The position numbers were made by a program, and so were the translations under genes. A DNA stretch of 64,000 bases from positions 113,107 through 177,106 of the forward strand of contig NZ_JAMXMX010000016.1 in NCBI RefSeq assembly GCF_024055725.1, read 5' to 3'. Position 1 is the stretch's first letter; the number at the start of each line of letters is the position of its first letter. Source of the stretch: Actinoallomurus spadix. Lineage in GTDB: Bacteria > Actinomycetota > Actinomycetes > Streptosporangiales > Streptosporangiaceae. Positions 1-8,766 of this stretch are shown piece after piece. The notes under the pieces were generated by a model. That model had not been told where the DNA came from and ran no database searches. It saw only the letters and a list, made by a program, of their open reading frames with translations.

Positions 1-191
1 TGCGGCCGCGGGGAATGTCCACCCGGCACGACCTGGTCGACTGGGTCGGCGGCTTCCCGTTCGAGGTGGCCACGCCCGAGCAGGTGTTCCGGTTCCTGCG
101 CTCCCGGGGCTTCGAGCTCCGCCACCTGACGACCTGCGGAGGCGGCCTGGGATGCAACGAGTTCGTCTTCCAGCGCCCGCCCGTCGAGTGA
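1..191 (+). CDS. SAM-dependent methyltransferase, C-terminal fragment
   Basis: The window opens inside a gene; the frame starting at base 3 runs to TGA at 189-191 and gives about 62 residues. The tail contains RGMS, DWVGGFPFEVA, a Phe-rich helix and TCGGGLGCNEFVF. This is the usual C-terminus of class I methyltransferases found in polysaccharide and glycopeptide loci, which methylate sugar or lipid intermediates in the cytoplasm. The SAM-binding part lies outside the window, so family assignment rests on the tail only. It converges on the glycosyltransferase that follows. Confidence 0.6.
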   Translation, partial: RPRGMSTRHDLVDWVGGFPFEVATPEQVFRFLRSRGFELRHLTTCGGGLGCNEFVFQRPPVE

Positions 192-208
192 CCGGCGGGC
201 GGCGGCCG

Positions 209-1420
209 TCAGCCCCTGGCGCCTGCGGTGCCCGGTGGCCGTACGGCATCGGGCCGCCGCCGCTCGAGCAGGTCGCGGTAGATACGGACGTGCCGCTCCA
301 CCATGACGTCCGCGCTCAGGTGCGCCGCACTCCACGCACGCGCCCTGCGGCCCAGTTCGGCGGCCGAGGCCGGATCCGTGACCAGCCGTTCGATCCCCTC
401 GGCCAGGGCCGCGGGATCGGCCGGCGGCACGAGTACACCGCGGCCCCGTAGCAGTTCGCCGGTGCCGCCCACCTCGGTGGCGACGATGGGGCGTCCGGCC
501 GCCATGGCCTCCATGACGGCGTTGCTCATGCCCTCCTGCAGCGAGGGGAGGGCCACGACGTCGGCCCGCGCCAGCAGCCGTCCGACATCGGTACGGGCGC
601 CGAGGAAGCGGACGTCGACGCCGAGCCGTGTCGCCCGTGCCCGCAGCGCCGCCCGCTCGGGCCCGTCACCGGCCAGCGCGAGCGTGCAGGGGAGCCCTCG
701 TCTCCCCAGCCGAGCCATGGCCTCGAGAAGGTGACGGTGCCCTTTGTAGGAGATGAGATTGGCCACGCACAGGACGACCGGGAGCCGGGTCGTCAGGACG
801 GCCGGCGGCATCGGCTCGAAGGCGGAGGCGGGCAGGCCGTTGGGTACGACCGTGAGCCTGTCCTCCTCGACGTACCTGTCGCGCAGCGCGTCCTCGGCGA
901 CGGCCCGCGCGTTCGCGATGAGGTGGTCGGTCATGCGGGTCGCCACGGCGTCCAGGGCCGACACCAGCGGGCGACCCCTCTTGTAGTCGCCGAGGCTCCG
1001 GCGCCCCGCGACGAGCACCGGGACGCCCGCCAGCCGGGCGGCGGGAGCGGCCGTCACCTGGCTGTGGAAGAGGAAGGCGTGCAGCACGTCCGGCCGGGTC
1101 CGGCGCAGGTGACCGACCAGCCGGAGGAACGCTGCGGCGTTCGCCGGGGGCATCCGCCGGTCCGCGAGGCCGCGCCGGAACCCGAGGTGCACGACCGGGA
1201 CCCTGGCGGCGCGGAGGGGGCCCTCATGGGGACCCCCCTCGAACATCACGAGGACGTCCGTGCCGACGCCTCGTGCTCGCAGGCCCTCGGCGAGCAGGGC
1301 GACCTGCTTCTCGGTCCCGCCGAGACCCAACTGGCCGATCAGCAGGGACACGCGGTGCGGCGGGATCGACGCCCCGCCGGCCTCGGTCCGCGGCGAGACC
1401 GCGGCCTCACCGTCCGGCAT
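209..1420 (-). CDS. Glycosyltransferase family 4
   Basis: A 403-residue GT-B retaining glycosyltransferase that would move a sugar from a nucleotide donor to a lipid-linked glycan at the cytoplasmic membrane face. The N-terminus shows the glycine-rich acceptor motif GQLGLGGTEKQ near residue 30. The C-terminal half carries the donor-site signature EGMSNAVMEAMAAG near residues 295-308, with the E-x7-E pair typical of GT4. ATG at 1420 is preferred; a GTG three bases upstream is also possible and neither has a clear ribosome binding site. Donor and acceptor cannot be read from sequence. It is transcribed away from the acyltransferase/transaminase pair. Confidence 0.85.
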   Translation of the reverse strand: MPDGEAAVSPRTEAGGASIPPHRVSLLIGQLGLGGTEKQVALLAEGLRARGVGTDVLVMFEGGPHEGPLRAARVPVVHLGFRRGLADRRMPPANAAAFLRLVGHLRRTRPDVLHAFLFHSQVTAAPAARLAGVPVLVAGRRSLGDYKRGRPLVSALDAVATRMTDHLIANARAVAEDALRDRYVEEDRLTVVPNGLPASAFEPMPPAVLTTRLPVVLCVANLISYKGHRHLLEAMARLGRRGLPCTLALAGDGPERAALRARATRLGVDVRFLGARTDVGRLLARADVVALPSLQEGMSNAVMEAMAAGRPIVATEVGGTGELLRGRGVLVPPADPAALAEGIERLVTDPASAAELGRRARAWSAAHLSADVMVERHVRIYRDLLERRRPDAVRPPGTAGARG

Positions 1421-1423
1421 CAC

Positions 1424-1736
1424 TCGGCGCCGTCATCACTGGGCTCCAATGCCGCGAAGACATTTCACCGTCATCCTCCTGATCGTAGGACCGTGACCTC
1501 AACGTCTGCGGGCGAAGCCCTTTATCGACTGCTTGTCCGTGTCGCCCGGCGACGTCGATTACCCGCCCATTCGATCGGCCGCCTAATGGAGATTTTAAAG
1601 AGTCGAGGCTCATCGCCAACGGAAAGTCCGAATGCGCCGATCCAGTCTTGATACCGTTTCGAGTCGAAAGAAACGACCGGTGGATTCAACGCTTCACCGG
1701 ACACCCGCGGTGCGATGGCGATACGGCGGAGGCATC
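1424..1736. promoter_or_regulatory. Divergent AT-richer intergenic region
   Basis: This 313-bp gap separates the leftward glycosyltransferase from the rightward acyltransferase gene and must hold both promoters. It is clearly richer in A/T than the flanking genes. A short inverted repeat, TTTCGA-G-TCGAAA, lies at 1657-1669, and a TTGATA -35-like hexamer is at 1648-1653 without a good -10 at the right distance. GGAGG at 1728-1732 is the ribosome binding site of the rightward gene. I see no open frame with coding character in it. Confidence 0.4.
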
Positions 1737-2543
1737 ATGAGCTGGCACGACGTCGCCCTGGCGCCGGACGTGGTGGCCGCGCCGTCGCCACGGGAAACGG
1801 CACGATTCGGTGTCACCGTCGATCGGATCTCCGTGTCCGCGGCGTCGGCCGCGAAACTCACCGACGTGCTCGAAGCCGTCCGCTCGTCGACGGCGGACGT
1901 CGTGATCCTGCGCTATCCGGCCGACCGTATGAGGTGGTTCGCGGCCCTCACCGAACTCGACCGGACCGCGATCGTCGCGGACAATCTCGTCGGCTGGAAA
2001 CTGGCCACCGGCAAGGGAAGACGCCCGCCTCCGCTGCCGCGCGGCCTCGAACTCGTCGACTTCGTCGGCGCGGCGGAACTGGACGCCATGGTCGCGGACG
2101 CCTTCCGCGACTACGGCAACCACTACCTCGCCGATCCGCTGTTCGACCCGGCACTGGCATTGGCGGGATACCAGGAATGGGCCGGCCGGGAGATCGAGAG
2201 CGGGGTCGTCGCCCTCCGCGACGTCGGCGGACGCGGCGAACCCGTGATGCTCGGGTTCCTCACCTACGGGGAGGCCGGCGGCGTCGCCGAGTTCGCGCTC
2301 GGCGGCGTGGTGCCGGGTGCCCAGGGCACCGGGCTCTACGCGCACCTGCTCGCGGGGATGGAGGACCGCGCGGCGTCGCGTGGGATCGGGAGCGTCGTCT
2401 GCACCACCCAGAGCCGGAACACCCGGGTGCAGCGCCGCTGGGCCGACTACGGCTTCAAGCCCGTGCTGAGCGTTTTCACCGTCCACCTTCTCCGGCGGGG
2501 CCTGCTGGGGGAGGGGGCCGAGGCGAGAGGCGGTGGACCGTGA
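1737..2543 (+). CDS. GNAT acyltransferase, WecD/FdtC-like
   Basis: A 268-residue protein whose C-terminal half has the GNAT acetyl-CoA fold: a beta-strand with ALGGVVPGAQGTGLYAHLL (motif A, with the Q/R-x-x-G-x-G/A type loop at residues around 190-205) and a conserved CTTQSRNTRVQRRWADYGF end. The N-terminal half is a WecD-like extension. WecD family enzymes acylate the 4-amino group of dTDP-4-amino-4,6-dideoxygalactose. It overlaps the WecE-type transaminase gene by 4 bp, which supports that role strongly. ATG 1737 is chosen because GGAGG sits 4 bases upstream; longer upstream frames lack a binding site. Confidence 0.75.
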   Translation: MSWHDVALAPDVVAAPSPRETARFGVTVDRISVSAASAAKLTDVLEAVRSSTADVVILRYPADRMRWFAALTELDRTAIVADNLVGWKLATGKGRRPPPLPRGLELVDFVGAAELDAMVADAFRDYGNHYLADPLFDPALALAGYQEWAGREIESGVVALRDVGGRGEPVMLGFLTYGEAGGVAEFALGGVVPGAQGTGLYAHLLAGMEDRAASRGIGSVVCTTQSRNTRVQRRWADYGFKPVLSVFTVHLLRRGLLGEGAEARGGGP

Positions 2544-3679
2544 CCGAGACCGCGGTGATCCCGTTCAACCGCGCCTTCGTCACCGGAGCGGAGCAGGCAT
2601 ACCTGGCGCAGGCCATGACCTGCGGTGCTCTGGAGGGCGACGGGCCGTTCACGAGGCGGGCGAACGCGCTCGTCGCCGAGCTCGTCGGGGCGTCCGCCGC
2701 GCTGCTGACGACCTCGTGCACGCACGCGCTCGAGATGAGCGCCCTGCTCCTCGACCTCGCCCCCGGGGACGAGGTCATCATGCCGTCGTTCACCTTCGTC
2801 TCGACCGCCACCGCCTTCGCGCTGCGCGGCGCGGTCCCGGTCTTCGCCGACTGCCGTCCGGACACGCTCAATCTGGACGAGCGGCGGGTGGAGGCGGCGA
2901 TCACGGCGCGCACCCGGGCGATCGTCGTCATGCACTACGCCGGCGTGGCCTGCGAGATGGACGTCATCGCGGCGATCGCCGACCGGTACGGCCTGGTCGT
3001 CGTGGAGGACAACGCGCACGGGCTCTGCGCCCGGTACCACGGTCGTCCGCTGGGGTCCTTCGGCGCGATGGCGACCCAGAGCTTCCACGCCACGAAGAAC
3101 GTGCAGTGCGGAGAGGGCGGCGCGCTCGTCCTGAACACTCCCGCGCTCGTCGAACGCGCCGAGATCGTACGGGAGAAGGGCACCAACCGCTCCCAGTTCT
3201 TCCGCGGGATGGTGGACAAGTACCGGTGGGTCGAGCTCGGTTCGAGCTATCTGCCGTCCGATCTGCTGGCCGCGTTCCTCGTCGCGCAGCTCGAGGCGAT
3301 CGACGACATCCAGGTCCGGCGCCACCGGATCTGGGCGGCGTACGACGAGCGGCTGGCCGGCTGGGCGGCGCGGAGGGGGGTGCGCCGGCCGGTCGTGCCC
3401 GCCGGCCGGGACCATCCGGCGCATCTCTACTACCTGCTGCTGCCCGGGCTGGCCGACCGTCAGGCGTTCCTCCGCCATCTCGGTGAACGGGGCGTGCAGG
3501 CGGCCTTCCACTATCAGCCCTTGCACGCGGCGCCGGGAGGGCTGCGGTACGGGCGGGTCGCCCCAGGAGGATGTCCCGTCACCGAGGACGTCGCGGACCG
3601 GCTCGTCAGGCTGCCCCTGTTCGCCTCGATGACCGAGGAGGAACTGCACCGCATCGTCGAGGCGGTCGTGTCGTACTGA
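2540..3679 (+). CDS. wecE: dTDP-4-amino-4,6-dideoxygalactose transaminase
   Basis: A 379-residue PLP-dependent DegT/DnrJ/EryC1/WecE sugar aminotransferase. It converts dTDP-4-keto-6-deoxyglucose to the 4-amino sugar using glutamate. Visible marks are TSCTHALEMSALL (phosphate binding), GDEVIMPSFTFVSTA, EDNAHGL with the PLP-pyridine Asp, and SFHATKNVQCGEGGAL containing the Schiff-base Lys. The sequence resembles the WecE/RffA branch (TSCTHALEM, NVQCGEGG) rather than ArnB. The GTG start at 2540 overlaps the stop of the preceding acyltransferase, so the two are translationally coupled. The substrate would come from RmlA and RmlB encoded 2 kb downstream. Confidence 0.85.
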   Translation: MTETAVIPFNRAFVTGAEQAYLAQAMTCGALEGDGPFTRRANALVAELVGASAALLTTSCTHALEMSALLLDLAPGDEVIMPSFTFVSTATAFALRGAVPVFADCRPDTLNLDERRVEAAITARTRAIVVMHYAGVACEMDVIAAIADRYGLVVVEDNAHGLCARYHGRPLGSFGAMATQSFHATKNVQCGEGGALVLNTPALVERAEIVREKGTNRSQFFRGMVDKYRWVELGSSYLPSDLLAAFLVAQLEAIDDIQVRRHRIWAAYDERLAGWAARRGVRRPVVPAGRDHPAHLYYLLLPGLADRQAFLRHLGERGVQAAFHYQPLHAAPGGLRYGRVAPGGCPVTEDVADRLVRLPLFASMTEEELHRIVEAVVSY

Positions 3680-3707
3680 CGGAGTCGGGACGGTCTCCTG
3701 CCGGGTG

Positions 3708-4676
3708 TCACTGGGACAGGACGTCGGGCCGGAGACCGGCGGACTCGTCGGACGCGGCGGGTCCGACCTCGGTACGGATGACGTACGTCGGCCGGCCCAT
3801 GCCGCCGGCGTGCACGCGGCCCAGATACTCACCGAGAACACCGATGCCGAGCAACTGGGCGCTCGAGAACAGCGCGATCATGGAGGCGAGGCTGGTGAAA
3901 CCCGCGACGGTCGTCCGGCCGGTGAAATAGCAGCCCAGCACCAGGCCGCAGAGGACCAGCCCCAGCACACCGACCCCGACGCCGAGGTAGCTGACGAATC
4001 GCAGCGGCGCGGTGCTGTAACCGACCAGCATGTTGACGGCATGCCGTAGCAGCGTCCGCAGGGTGTACCCGGACCGGCCGGACCTCCGGTGATCCATCCG
4101 CACGTCGACGCACGCGATCCGGGTGGTCGCCCAGGACAGGGCCACGTCGATCGAGACGTGCGGGCCGGTGAGCCCGTCGAAGCCGTTGCGGAGGAAGGCG
4201 CGGAACACCCGGAAGGCGCCGATGTGCCGGGCACCGTGGACGCCGAACGGTCCGGCGAGGGAGAGCTTCACCAGGCGCGACGCGAAGCTGCGCGCCGGCC
4301 CGTGTTCCTCCTCCCGCGGGCGCGCGTAGACGAGATCGACATCGTCGGTGAGCGCGGCGAGCAGCCCCGGCAGTTCCTCGGGCGGATGCTGCAGATCGTC
4401 GTCCATCGTCACGATGACCCCGTGACGGGCCGCCCGTATGCCGGCGATCAGGGCATTGTGCTGGCCGTAGTTGCGTGCCAGCTGGATGGCCCGCACCTCC
4501 CGGTGGCGGCGCGCCAGACCGGCGGCGACGTTCCACGTGTCGTCCGGGCTGCCGTCGACGACCAGCAGGATCTCGTGCTCGATGGCCGCGCCGGGGAGGA
4601 CGGCGGTGAGCCGGGCGACCAGTTCCGGCAGGGTCTGTGCCGACCGGTAACACGGGACGACGACGGACACGAACAT
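3708..4676 (-). CDS. Polyprenyl-phosphate glycosyltransferase, GtrB/ArnC-like
   Basis: A 322-residue inverting GT2 enzyme of the dolichol-phosphate-mannose-synthase type. The N-terminal GT-A domain starts VSVVVPCYRSAQTLPEL, has the nucleotide-binding VDGSPDDT and the catalytic DDDLQHPPEELP near residue 90. The C-terminus has two transmembrane helices (RFVSYLGVGVGVLGLVL and the segment ending GVLGEYLGR), the layout of GtrB and ArnC. Such enzymes load a single sugar onto undecaprenyl phosphate. The ATG at 4676 has GAGGTG seven bases upstream; a GTG at 4691 lacks a binding site. It is divergent from a gtrA gene, its usual partner. Confidence 0.85.
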   Translation of the reverse strand: MFVSVVVPCYRSAQTLPELVARLTAVLPGAAIEHEILLVVDGSPDDTWNVAAGLARRHREVRAIQLARNYGQHNALIAGIRAARHGVIVTMDDDLQHPPEELPGLLAALTDDVDLVYARPREEEHGPARSFASRLVKLSLAGPFGVHGARHIGAFRVFRAFLRNGFDGLTGPHVSIDVALSWATTRIACVDVRMDHRRSGRSGYTLRTLLRHAVNMLVGYSTAPLRFVSYLGVGVGVLGLVLCGLVLGCYFTGRTTVAGFTSLASMIALFSSAQLLGIGVLGEYLGRVHAGGMGRPTYVIRTEVGPAASDESAGLRPDVLSQ

Positions 4677-4974
4677 GGGCGGGCACCTCACGGACTGGAC
4701 GCGGCGGCTCGGGAATCTGGATGCAGCATTTCCAGTCGAGGCCGATATCTACTGTCGGCGGCCGTGAATTGACCGAACCGATGGCGTGAATAGACCTCAT
4801 TCCTTACCGCCGTTGAACCCGATGGTAGGAACACTGCGTTATGGCGCGATGCGGGGAAACCGCTCTAAAACGCCATGGCATCGGTTTGAAGCAAAAAGGT
4901 GATCGCGCTGGCCGGCGGTTTGACAAGATCATGGCAGGCTTCCTGGTGCATGCCTTCGAGGGTGGGCAGAGCGT
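4677..4974. promoter_or_regulatory. Divergent promoter region, gtrB-like/gtrA
   Basis: About 300 bp between two head-to-head genes, locally AT-richer. A perfect -35 hexamer TTGACA lies at 4920-4925 on the plus strand, but no convincing -10 follows at 16-19 bp. GTGAGGTG close to the left gene is its ribosome binding site. No small coding frame is supported. Confidence 0.35.
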
Positions 4975-5511
4975 ATGGAGGCAATGTCCAAGATGCTAAT
5001 CAATGGGCCTGTGCTCGCTCTTCTGCGCCGTCAACAGACGAAGTACCTCATCGCTGGGGCGATGACCGCGATATTGCATTCGGGGATCTTCTCCGGTGGC
5101 TGGCTGCTGCTCCGTGACGCCGTTCCCTACCCGTTGGTTGCGGTGGGGGCGCAGGCCCTGACGGTGCTCGCCGTCTACCCGGCGTACCGCACGGTGGTCT
5201 TCCGCGCGACCGGGCCGTGGGTCCCGGGCCTCGTCCGCTTCTACGTCGCGTGTGCCGCCGTCCTTCTCCTGTCCATCGCCTGCCTCACGTCGCTCGTCGA
5301 GATCGCGGGAATGCCGGTGCCGGCGGCGCAGATCGTGACCGCCCTGTGGAGCCCGGTCGTGGCCTACCCGGTGCAGCACCTGTGGACCTTCCGGAAGGCG
5401 GTCGCCGGATCGCCTCCGCCCCTCGGCGGCCCGGACCGGAGCCTTGGCGGGCGACTCCCGCCGGCAACGCTCAGCCCTGCCGGAACCTCAGGAAGGAGGC
5501 CCTCATCGTGA
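4975..5511 (+). CDS. GtrA-family membrane protein (flippase-like)
   Basis: A 178-residue protein with four predicted transmembrane segments (roughly residues 22-44, 50-70, 84-106 and 112-130) and the GtrA/DPMS1 pattern: Q-x-x-KYLIAGAMTA in helix 1, AYRTVVFR after helix 2 and a final QHLWTFRK. Family members are proposed to flip undecaprenyl-phosphate-linked sugar across the membrane. The C-terminal 40 residues are polar and not conserved in the family. ATG codons at 4975, 4984 and 4993 all fit; GGAGG at 4977-4981 would best serve the 4993 start. The stop overlaps the rmlA start by 4 bp. Confidence 0.8.
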   Translation: MEAMSKMLINGPVLALLRRQQTKYLIAGAMTAILHSGIFSGGWLLLRDAVPYPLVAVGAQALTVLAVYPAYRTVVFRATGPWVPGLVRFYVACAAVLLLSIACLTSLVEIAGMPVPAAQIVTALWSPVVAYPVQHLWTFRKAVAGSPPPLGGPDRSLGGRLPPATLSPAGTSGRRPSS

Positions 5512-6575
5512 AGGCGCTCGTGCTGACGGGAGGGCGGGGCACGCGGCTGCGTCCGCTCACGCACACCTCGGCGAAACAACTCGTCCCGGTGGCCAACCGG
5601 CCAGTGCTCTTCTACGGGCTCGAGGCCATTCGCGACGCCGGGATCACCGAGGTCGGGATCGTCACCGGGGATACGGGTGCCGAGGTCCGCGCCGCCGTCG
5701 GTGACGGTTCGCGCTTCGGGTTCCATGCCACCTACATCCCGCAGGAGGCCCCTCTCGGTCTCGCGCACTGCGTACTCATCGCACGGGACTTCCTGGGCGA
5801 TGAGGACTTCGTCCTGTATCTGGGCGACAACCTCCTCATCGGCGGGATCAAGGACCTGCTCACGGGCTTCCAGGACAGCGGCCATGCCGCGCGCCTGCTG
5901 CTGAGCAAGGTCGCCGAACCGCAGTTCTACGGCGTCGCGGAACTCGACCGCGACGGAGCGATCGCCAGCCTGCAGGAGAAGCCGCAGGTGCCACGGAGCG
6001 ATCTCGCCATCGTGGGCGTCTACGCGTTCTCACCTGTGGTGCACGAAGCGGTGCGAGCGATCAGGCCCTCCGCGCGCGGTGAGCTGGAGATCACCGACGC
6101 GATCCAGTGGCTGATCGACCGTGGCCACCGAGTCGACCCGCACATCGTCAGCGGCTACTGGAAGGACACGGGTCGTCTCCAGGACATCCTGGAGTGCAAC
6201 CGTATCCTGCTGGAAGAGATCGAGACGGACGTTCGCGGTGTGGTCGCGGGTTACTCCGAGATCGGTGGCAGGGTCGTCGTCCATCCGGACGCGGTGATCG
6301 AGGACTCCGTCCTCCGAGGGCCGGTCATCATCGGTGCCGGCACCAAGATCGTCCGTTCTTATGTCGGGCCGTTCACGTCCGTCGCCGAAAGCTGCGTCAT
6401 CGAGGACGCCGAGATCGAGTACTCGATCGTCCTCGGCGGCTCCACCATCGAAGGCGTGCCGCGCATCGAGTACTCCCTGATCGGCAGGGATGTCGAGGTC
6501 ACGCGCGCCGTCCATCTCCCGAATGCCCACCGCCTGATGGTCGGCGATCACAGTAAGGTGCAGCTGCGCATATGA
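5508..6575 (+). CDS. rmlA: Glucose-1-phosphate thymidylyltransferase
   Basis: A 355-residue nucleotidyltransferase making dTDP-glucose from dTTP and glucose-1-phosphate. The N-terminus has the signature LTGGRGTRLRPLT followed by SAKQLVPVANRP; YLGDNLL and GYWKDTGRLQDILECNR are the metal- and sugar-binding motifs. After residue 240 there is a left-handed beta-helix tail of hexapeptide-like turns, so this is the long RmlA form common in actinobacteria. The GTG start at 5508 has AAGGAGG at 5493-5499 with ideal spacing and overlaps the gtrA stop. It is followed by rmlB with an ATGA overlap, so the three genes form one unit. Confidence 0.92.
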   Translation: MKALVLTGGRGTRLRPLTHTSAKQLVPVANRPVLFYGLEAIRDAGITEVGIVTGDTGAEVRAAVGDGSRFGFHATYIPQEAPLGLAHCVLIARDFLGDEDFVLYLGDNLLIGGIKDLLTGFQDSGHAARLLLSKVAEPQFYGVAELDRDGAIASLQEKPQVPRSDLAIVGVYAFSPVVHEAVRAIRPSARGELEITDAIQWLIDRGHRVDPHIVSGYWKDTGRLQDILECNRILLEEIETDVRGVVAGYSEIGGRVVVHPDAVIEDSVLRGPVIIGAGTKIVRSYVGPFTSVAESCVIEDAEIEYSIVLGGSTIEGVPRIEYSLIGRDVEVTRAVHLPNAHRLMVGDHSKVQLRI

Positions 6576-7603
6576 GGATTCTCGTCACCGGTGGTGCCGG
6601 ATTCATCGGATCGCACTATGTCCGGGCGCTTCTCCGCGGTTCCTACACCGGGTGGGAGGACGTCGAGGTCACCGTCCTGGACAAGCTCACCTACGCCGGC
6701 AACCTCGCCAATCTCGCCCCGGTCGCCGGCCTTCCGGCCTTCACCTTCGTGCGCGGTGACATCGTCGACGACCGGATCCTGGAGGACGTGGTCCCGGGGC
6801 ACGACGTGATCATCAACTTCGCCGCGGAATCCCACGTGGACCGGTCGATCGAAGATGCCGCCGATTTTGTGACGACGAACGTCATGGGAGTTCAGCGACT
6901 GCTTCAGGCGGCGCTGCGGCACGAGATTCGAACGTTCCTGCAGGTCTCCACGGATGAGGTCTACGGTTCGATCGACGAGGGATCGTGGCGGGAGACCGAG
7001 CCGTTGCTGCCGAATTCGCCGTACTCCGCTTCCAAGGCGGGGGCGGATCTGCTCTGCCGCGCCTATCACCGCACTCATGGGCTGGACGTCCGCATCACCC
7101 GCTCCTCGAACAACTACGGGCCGTGGCAGTTCCCGGAGAAGATGATTCCCCTCTTCATCACCAACCTGATCGACGACCGCGAGATCCCGTTGTACGGCGA
7201 CGGCGGCAACGTTCGGGAGTGGCTGCACGTGGACGACCACTGCCGGGGCATCCAACTGGTGCTGGCCAAGGGCGCTCCAGGAGAGACGTACAACGTCGGT
7301 GGAGGCATCGAACTCACCAACGTCGAACTCGTGAGGCGACTGCTCGACGCGCTGGGGAAGGGCTGGGACCGGGTGCGGCAGGTCCGTGACCGGCCAGGAC
7401 ACGATCGCCGCTACTCGGTCGACACGACGAAGATCCAGGGACTCGGCTACCGGCCGGAGATCGACTTCGAGGACGGCCTGGCCGCGGTCGTGCGCTGGTA
7501 CGCGGAGAACGAGAACTGGTGGCGGCCGCTCATCGCGGCCGCCCACGCCGGTGATGCGGTCCGGCCTCCCCATGACGAATGGCGATCGCCGACGCGAGAA
7601 TGA
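6572..7603 (+). CDS. rmlB: dTDP-glucose 4,6-dehydratase
   Basis: A 343-residue extended short-chain dehydrogenase that turns dTDP-glucose into dTDP-4-keto-6-deoxyglucose with bound NAD. TGGAGFIGSHYVRAL binds NAD near residue 6; FAAESHVDRSI, STDEVYGS and YSASKAGAD (catalytic Tyr and Lys) are RmlB signatures, and RSSNNYGPWQFPEKMIP is the substrate loop. The ATG overlaps the rmlA stop. The product is the substrate of the WecE-like transaminase encoded upstream. No rmlC or rmlD is present in the window, so rhamnose synthesis is not the obvious purpose here. Confidence 0.95.
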   Translation: MRILVTGGAGFIGSHYVRALLRGSYTGWEDVEVTVLDKLTYAGNLANLAPVAGLPAFTFVRGDIVDDRILEDVVPGHDVIINFAAESHVDRSIEDAADFVTTNVMGVQRLLQAALRHEIRTFLQVSTDEVYGSIDEGSWRETEPLLPNSPYSASKAGADLLCRAYHRTHGLDVRITRSSNNYGPWQFPEKMIPLFITNLIDDREIPLYGDGGNVREWLHVDDHCRGIQLVLAKGAPGETYNVGGGIELTNVELVRRLLDALGKGWDRVRQVRDRPGHDRRYSVDTTKIQGLGYRPEIDFEDGLAAVVRWYAENENWWRPLIAAAHAGDAVRPPHDEWRSPTRE

Positions 7604-7738
7604 TTCGGATGCCCGGCTGAATTTTCTTCAAGCCGGTCATTCGGTGCTCAATTCTTGTATCCGGTCGGCGTGGCGTCGCAGAGCCGGATGACGCGATCGT
7701 GATCCTATGATGGCCCGAGTATCGATGAGAGGACTGAC

Positions 7739-8668
7739 ATGCGCCCTCGTGTCATTTATATCGGTGGCTTCTCCCGGAGTGGCACGACGCTCCTTCAGCG
7801 GCTTCTCGAGCAATTGCCCGGTGTCGTCTCACTGGGGGAGGTGTGCAACCTCTGGGATAGCGCCCTCAAGTACGACGATCTTTGCACATGCGGGGAATCC
7901 ATCTCTCGTTGCCGGTTCTGGGGAGAGGTGGCGGAGCGGGCGTTCGGCGGGTGGGACGCCATCGATCTTCATGAGGTGCGGCGCCTTCGCCTGTTGACGG
8001 ACCGGGCTCGTCATCTGCCGGAGCTGCTCGGTAACACGCGGTCGGGCCGGCTCCAGGCCACGGCGACCGCCTACTCCTCGTACTACGCCAGGATCTACGC
8101 CGCGGCGCTGGAGGTCAGCGGGGCCGAGGTCGTCGTCGATTCGAGTAAGCGTGCCTCCCTGGCCTGCTGTCTCAGCAGGTCCGCTGCGATCGACCTCAGA
8201 TTGGTCCATATCATTCGTGACAGCCGTGGTGTCGCCTACTCCTGCACGAAGAAGATCTCCCGGGTGGACTCCGTCCATGGAGCCGATCTCGGAACGGCCC
8301 TTCCGGTGGTCACCTCGCTGAACTGGGTGGTGCACAACGTCGCGTTGGAGATCCTCGGCAGGAGAGGACTGCCGACGCACCGGCTCACCTATGAGGGATT
8401 CGTCGACGAACCGGTGAGATCGTTCCGGGAACTGGTGTCCTTCGCGGGGCTGTCGGCCGACGTCGACACGACGGCGTTCCTGTCCGACGATCATGTCGTG
8501 CTGGGCACCGGGCACAGCATCGGGGGGAATCCCATGCGCGCTCAGACGGGCCGTGTCTCGCTTCGCCTCGACGATGCCTGGCGGGCCCGGCTCCCCCGGG
8601 CCGACCGCCTGGCGGTGTCCGCGCTCACGTATCCACTGCTGCGCCGCTACTCCCGCCTGCCGGGCTGA
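7739..8668 (+). CDS. PAPS-dependent sulfotransferase
   Basis: A 309-residue soluble sulfotransferase-family protein. The 5'-phosphosulfate loop is GGFSRSGTTLLQRLLE (residues 9-24) and the 3'-phosphate site is HIIRDSRGVAYSC, with the conserved Arg and Ser. Two Cys pairs in the CTCGESISRC stretch are a family quirk. It would transfer sulfate from PAPS to a hydroxyl group, most simply on the glycan or a lipid carrier made by this locus. GAGAGG lies about 6 bases before ATG 7739, and a TATGAT -10-like box is at 7706-7711 in an AT-rich leader, so it probably has its own promoter. The acceptor is unknown. Confidence 0.8.
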   Translation: MRPRVIYIGGFSRSGTTLLQRLLEQLPGVVSLGEVCNLWDSALKYDDLCTCGESISRCRFWGEVAERAFGGWDAIDLHEVRRLRLLTDRARHLPELLGNTRSGRLQATATAYSSYYARIYAAALEVSGAEVVVDSSKRASLACCLSRSAAIDLRLVHIIRDSRGVAYSCTKKISRVDSVHGADLGTALPVVTSLNWVVHNVALEILGRRGLPTHRLTYEGFVDEPVRSFRELVSFAGLSADVDTTAFLSDDHVVLGTGHSIGGNPMRAQTGRVSLRLDDAWRARLPRADRLAVSALTYPLLRRYSRLPG

Positions 8669-8766
8669 CCGTCAGCCTGTCCCGCCGGGGACGCGACGCC
8701 CAACACCCCCGCCACGGCCCGCCCGTGCCACGGCCGCCCCGCTCACTCCCGCCGGGGCCTCGCCGC

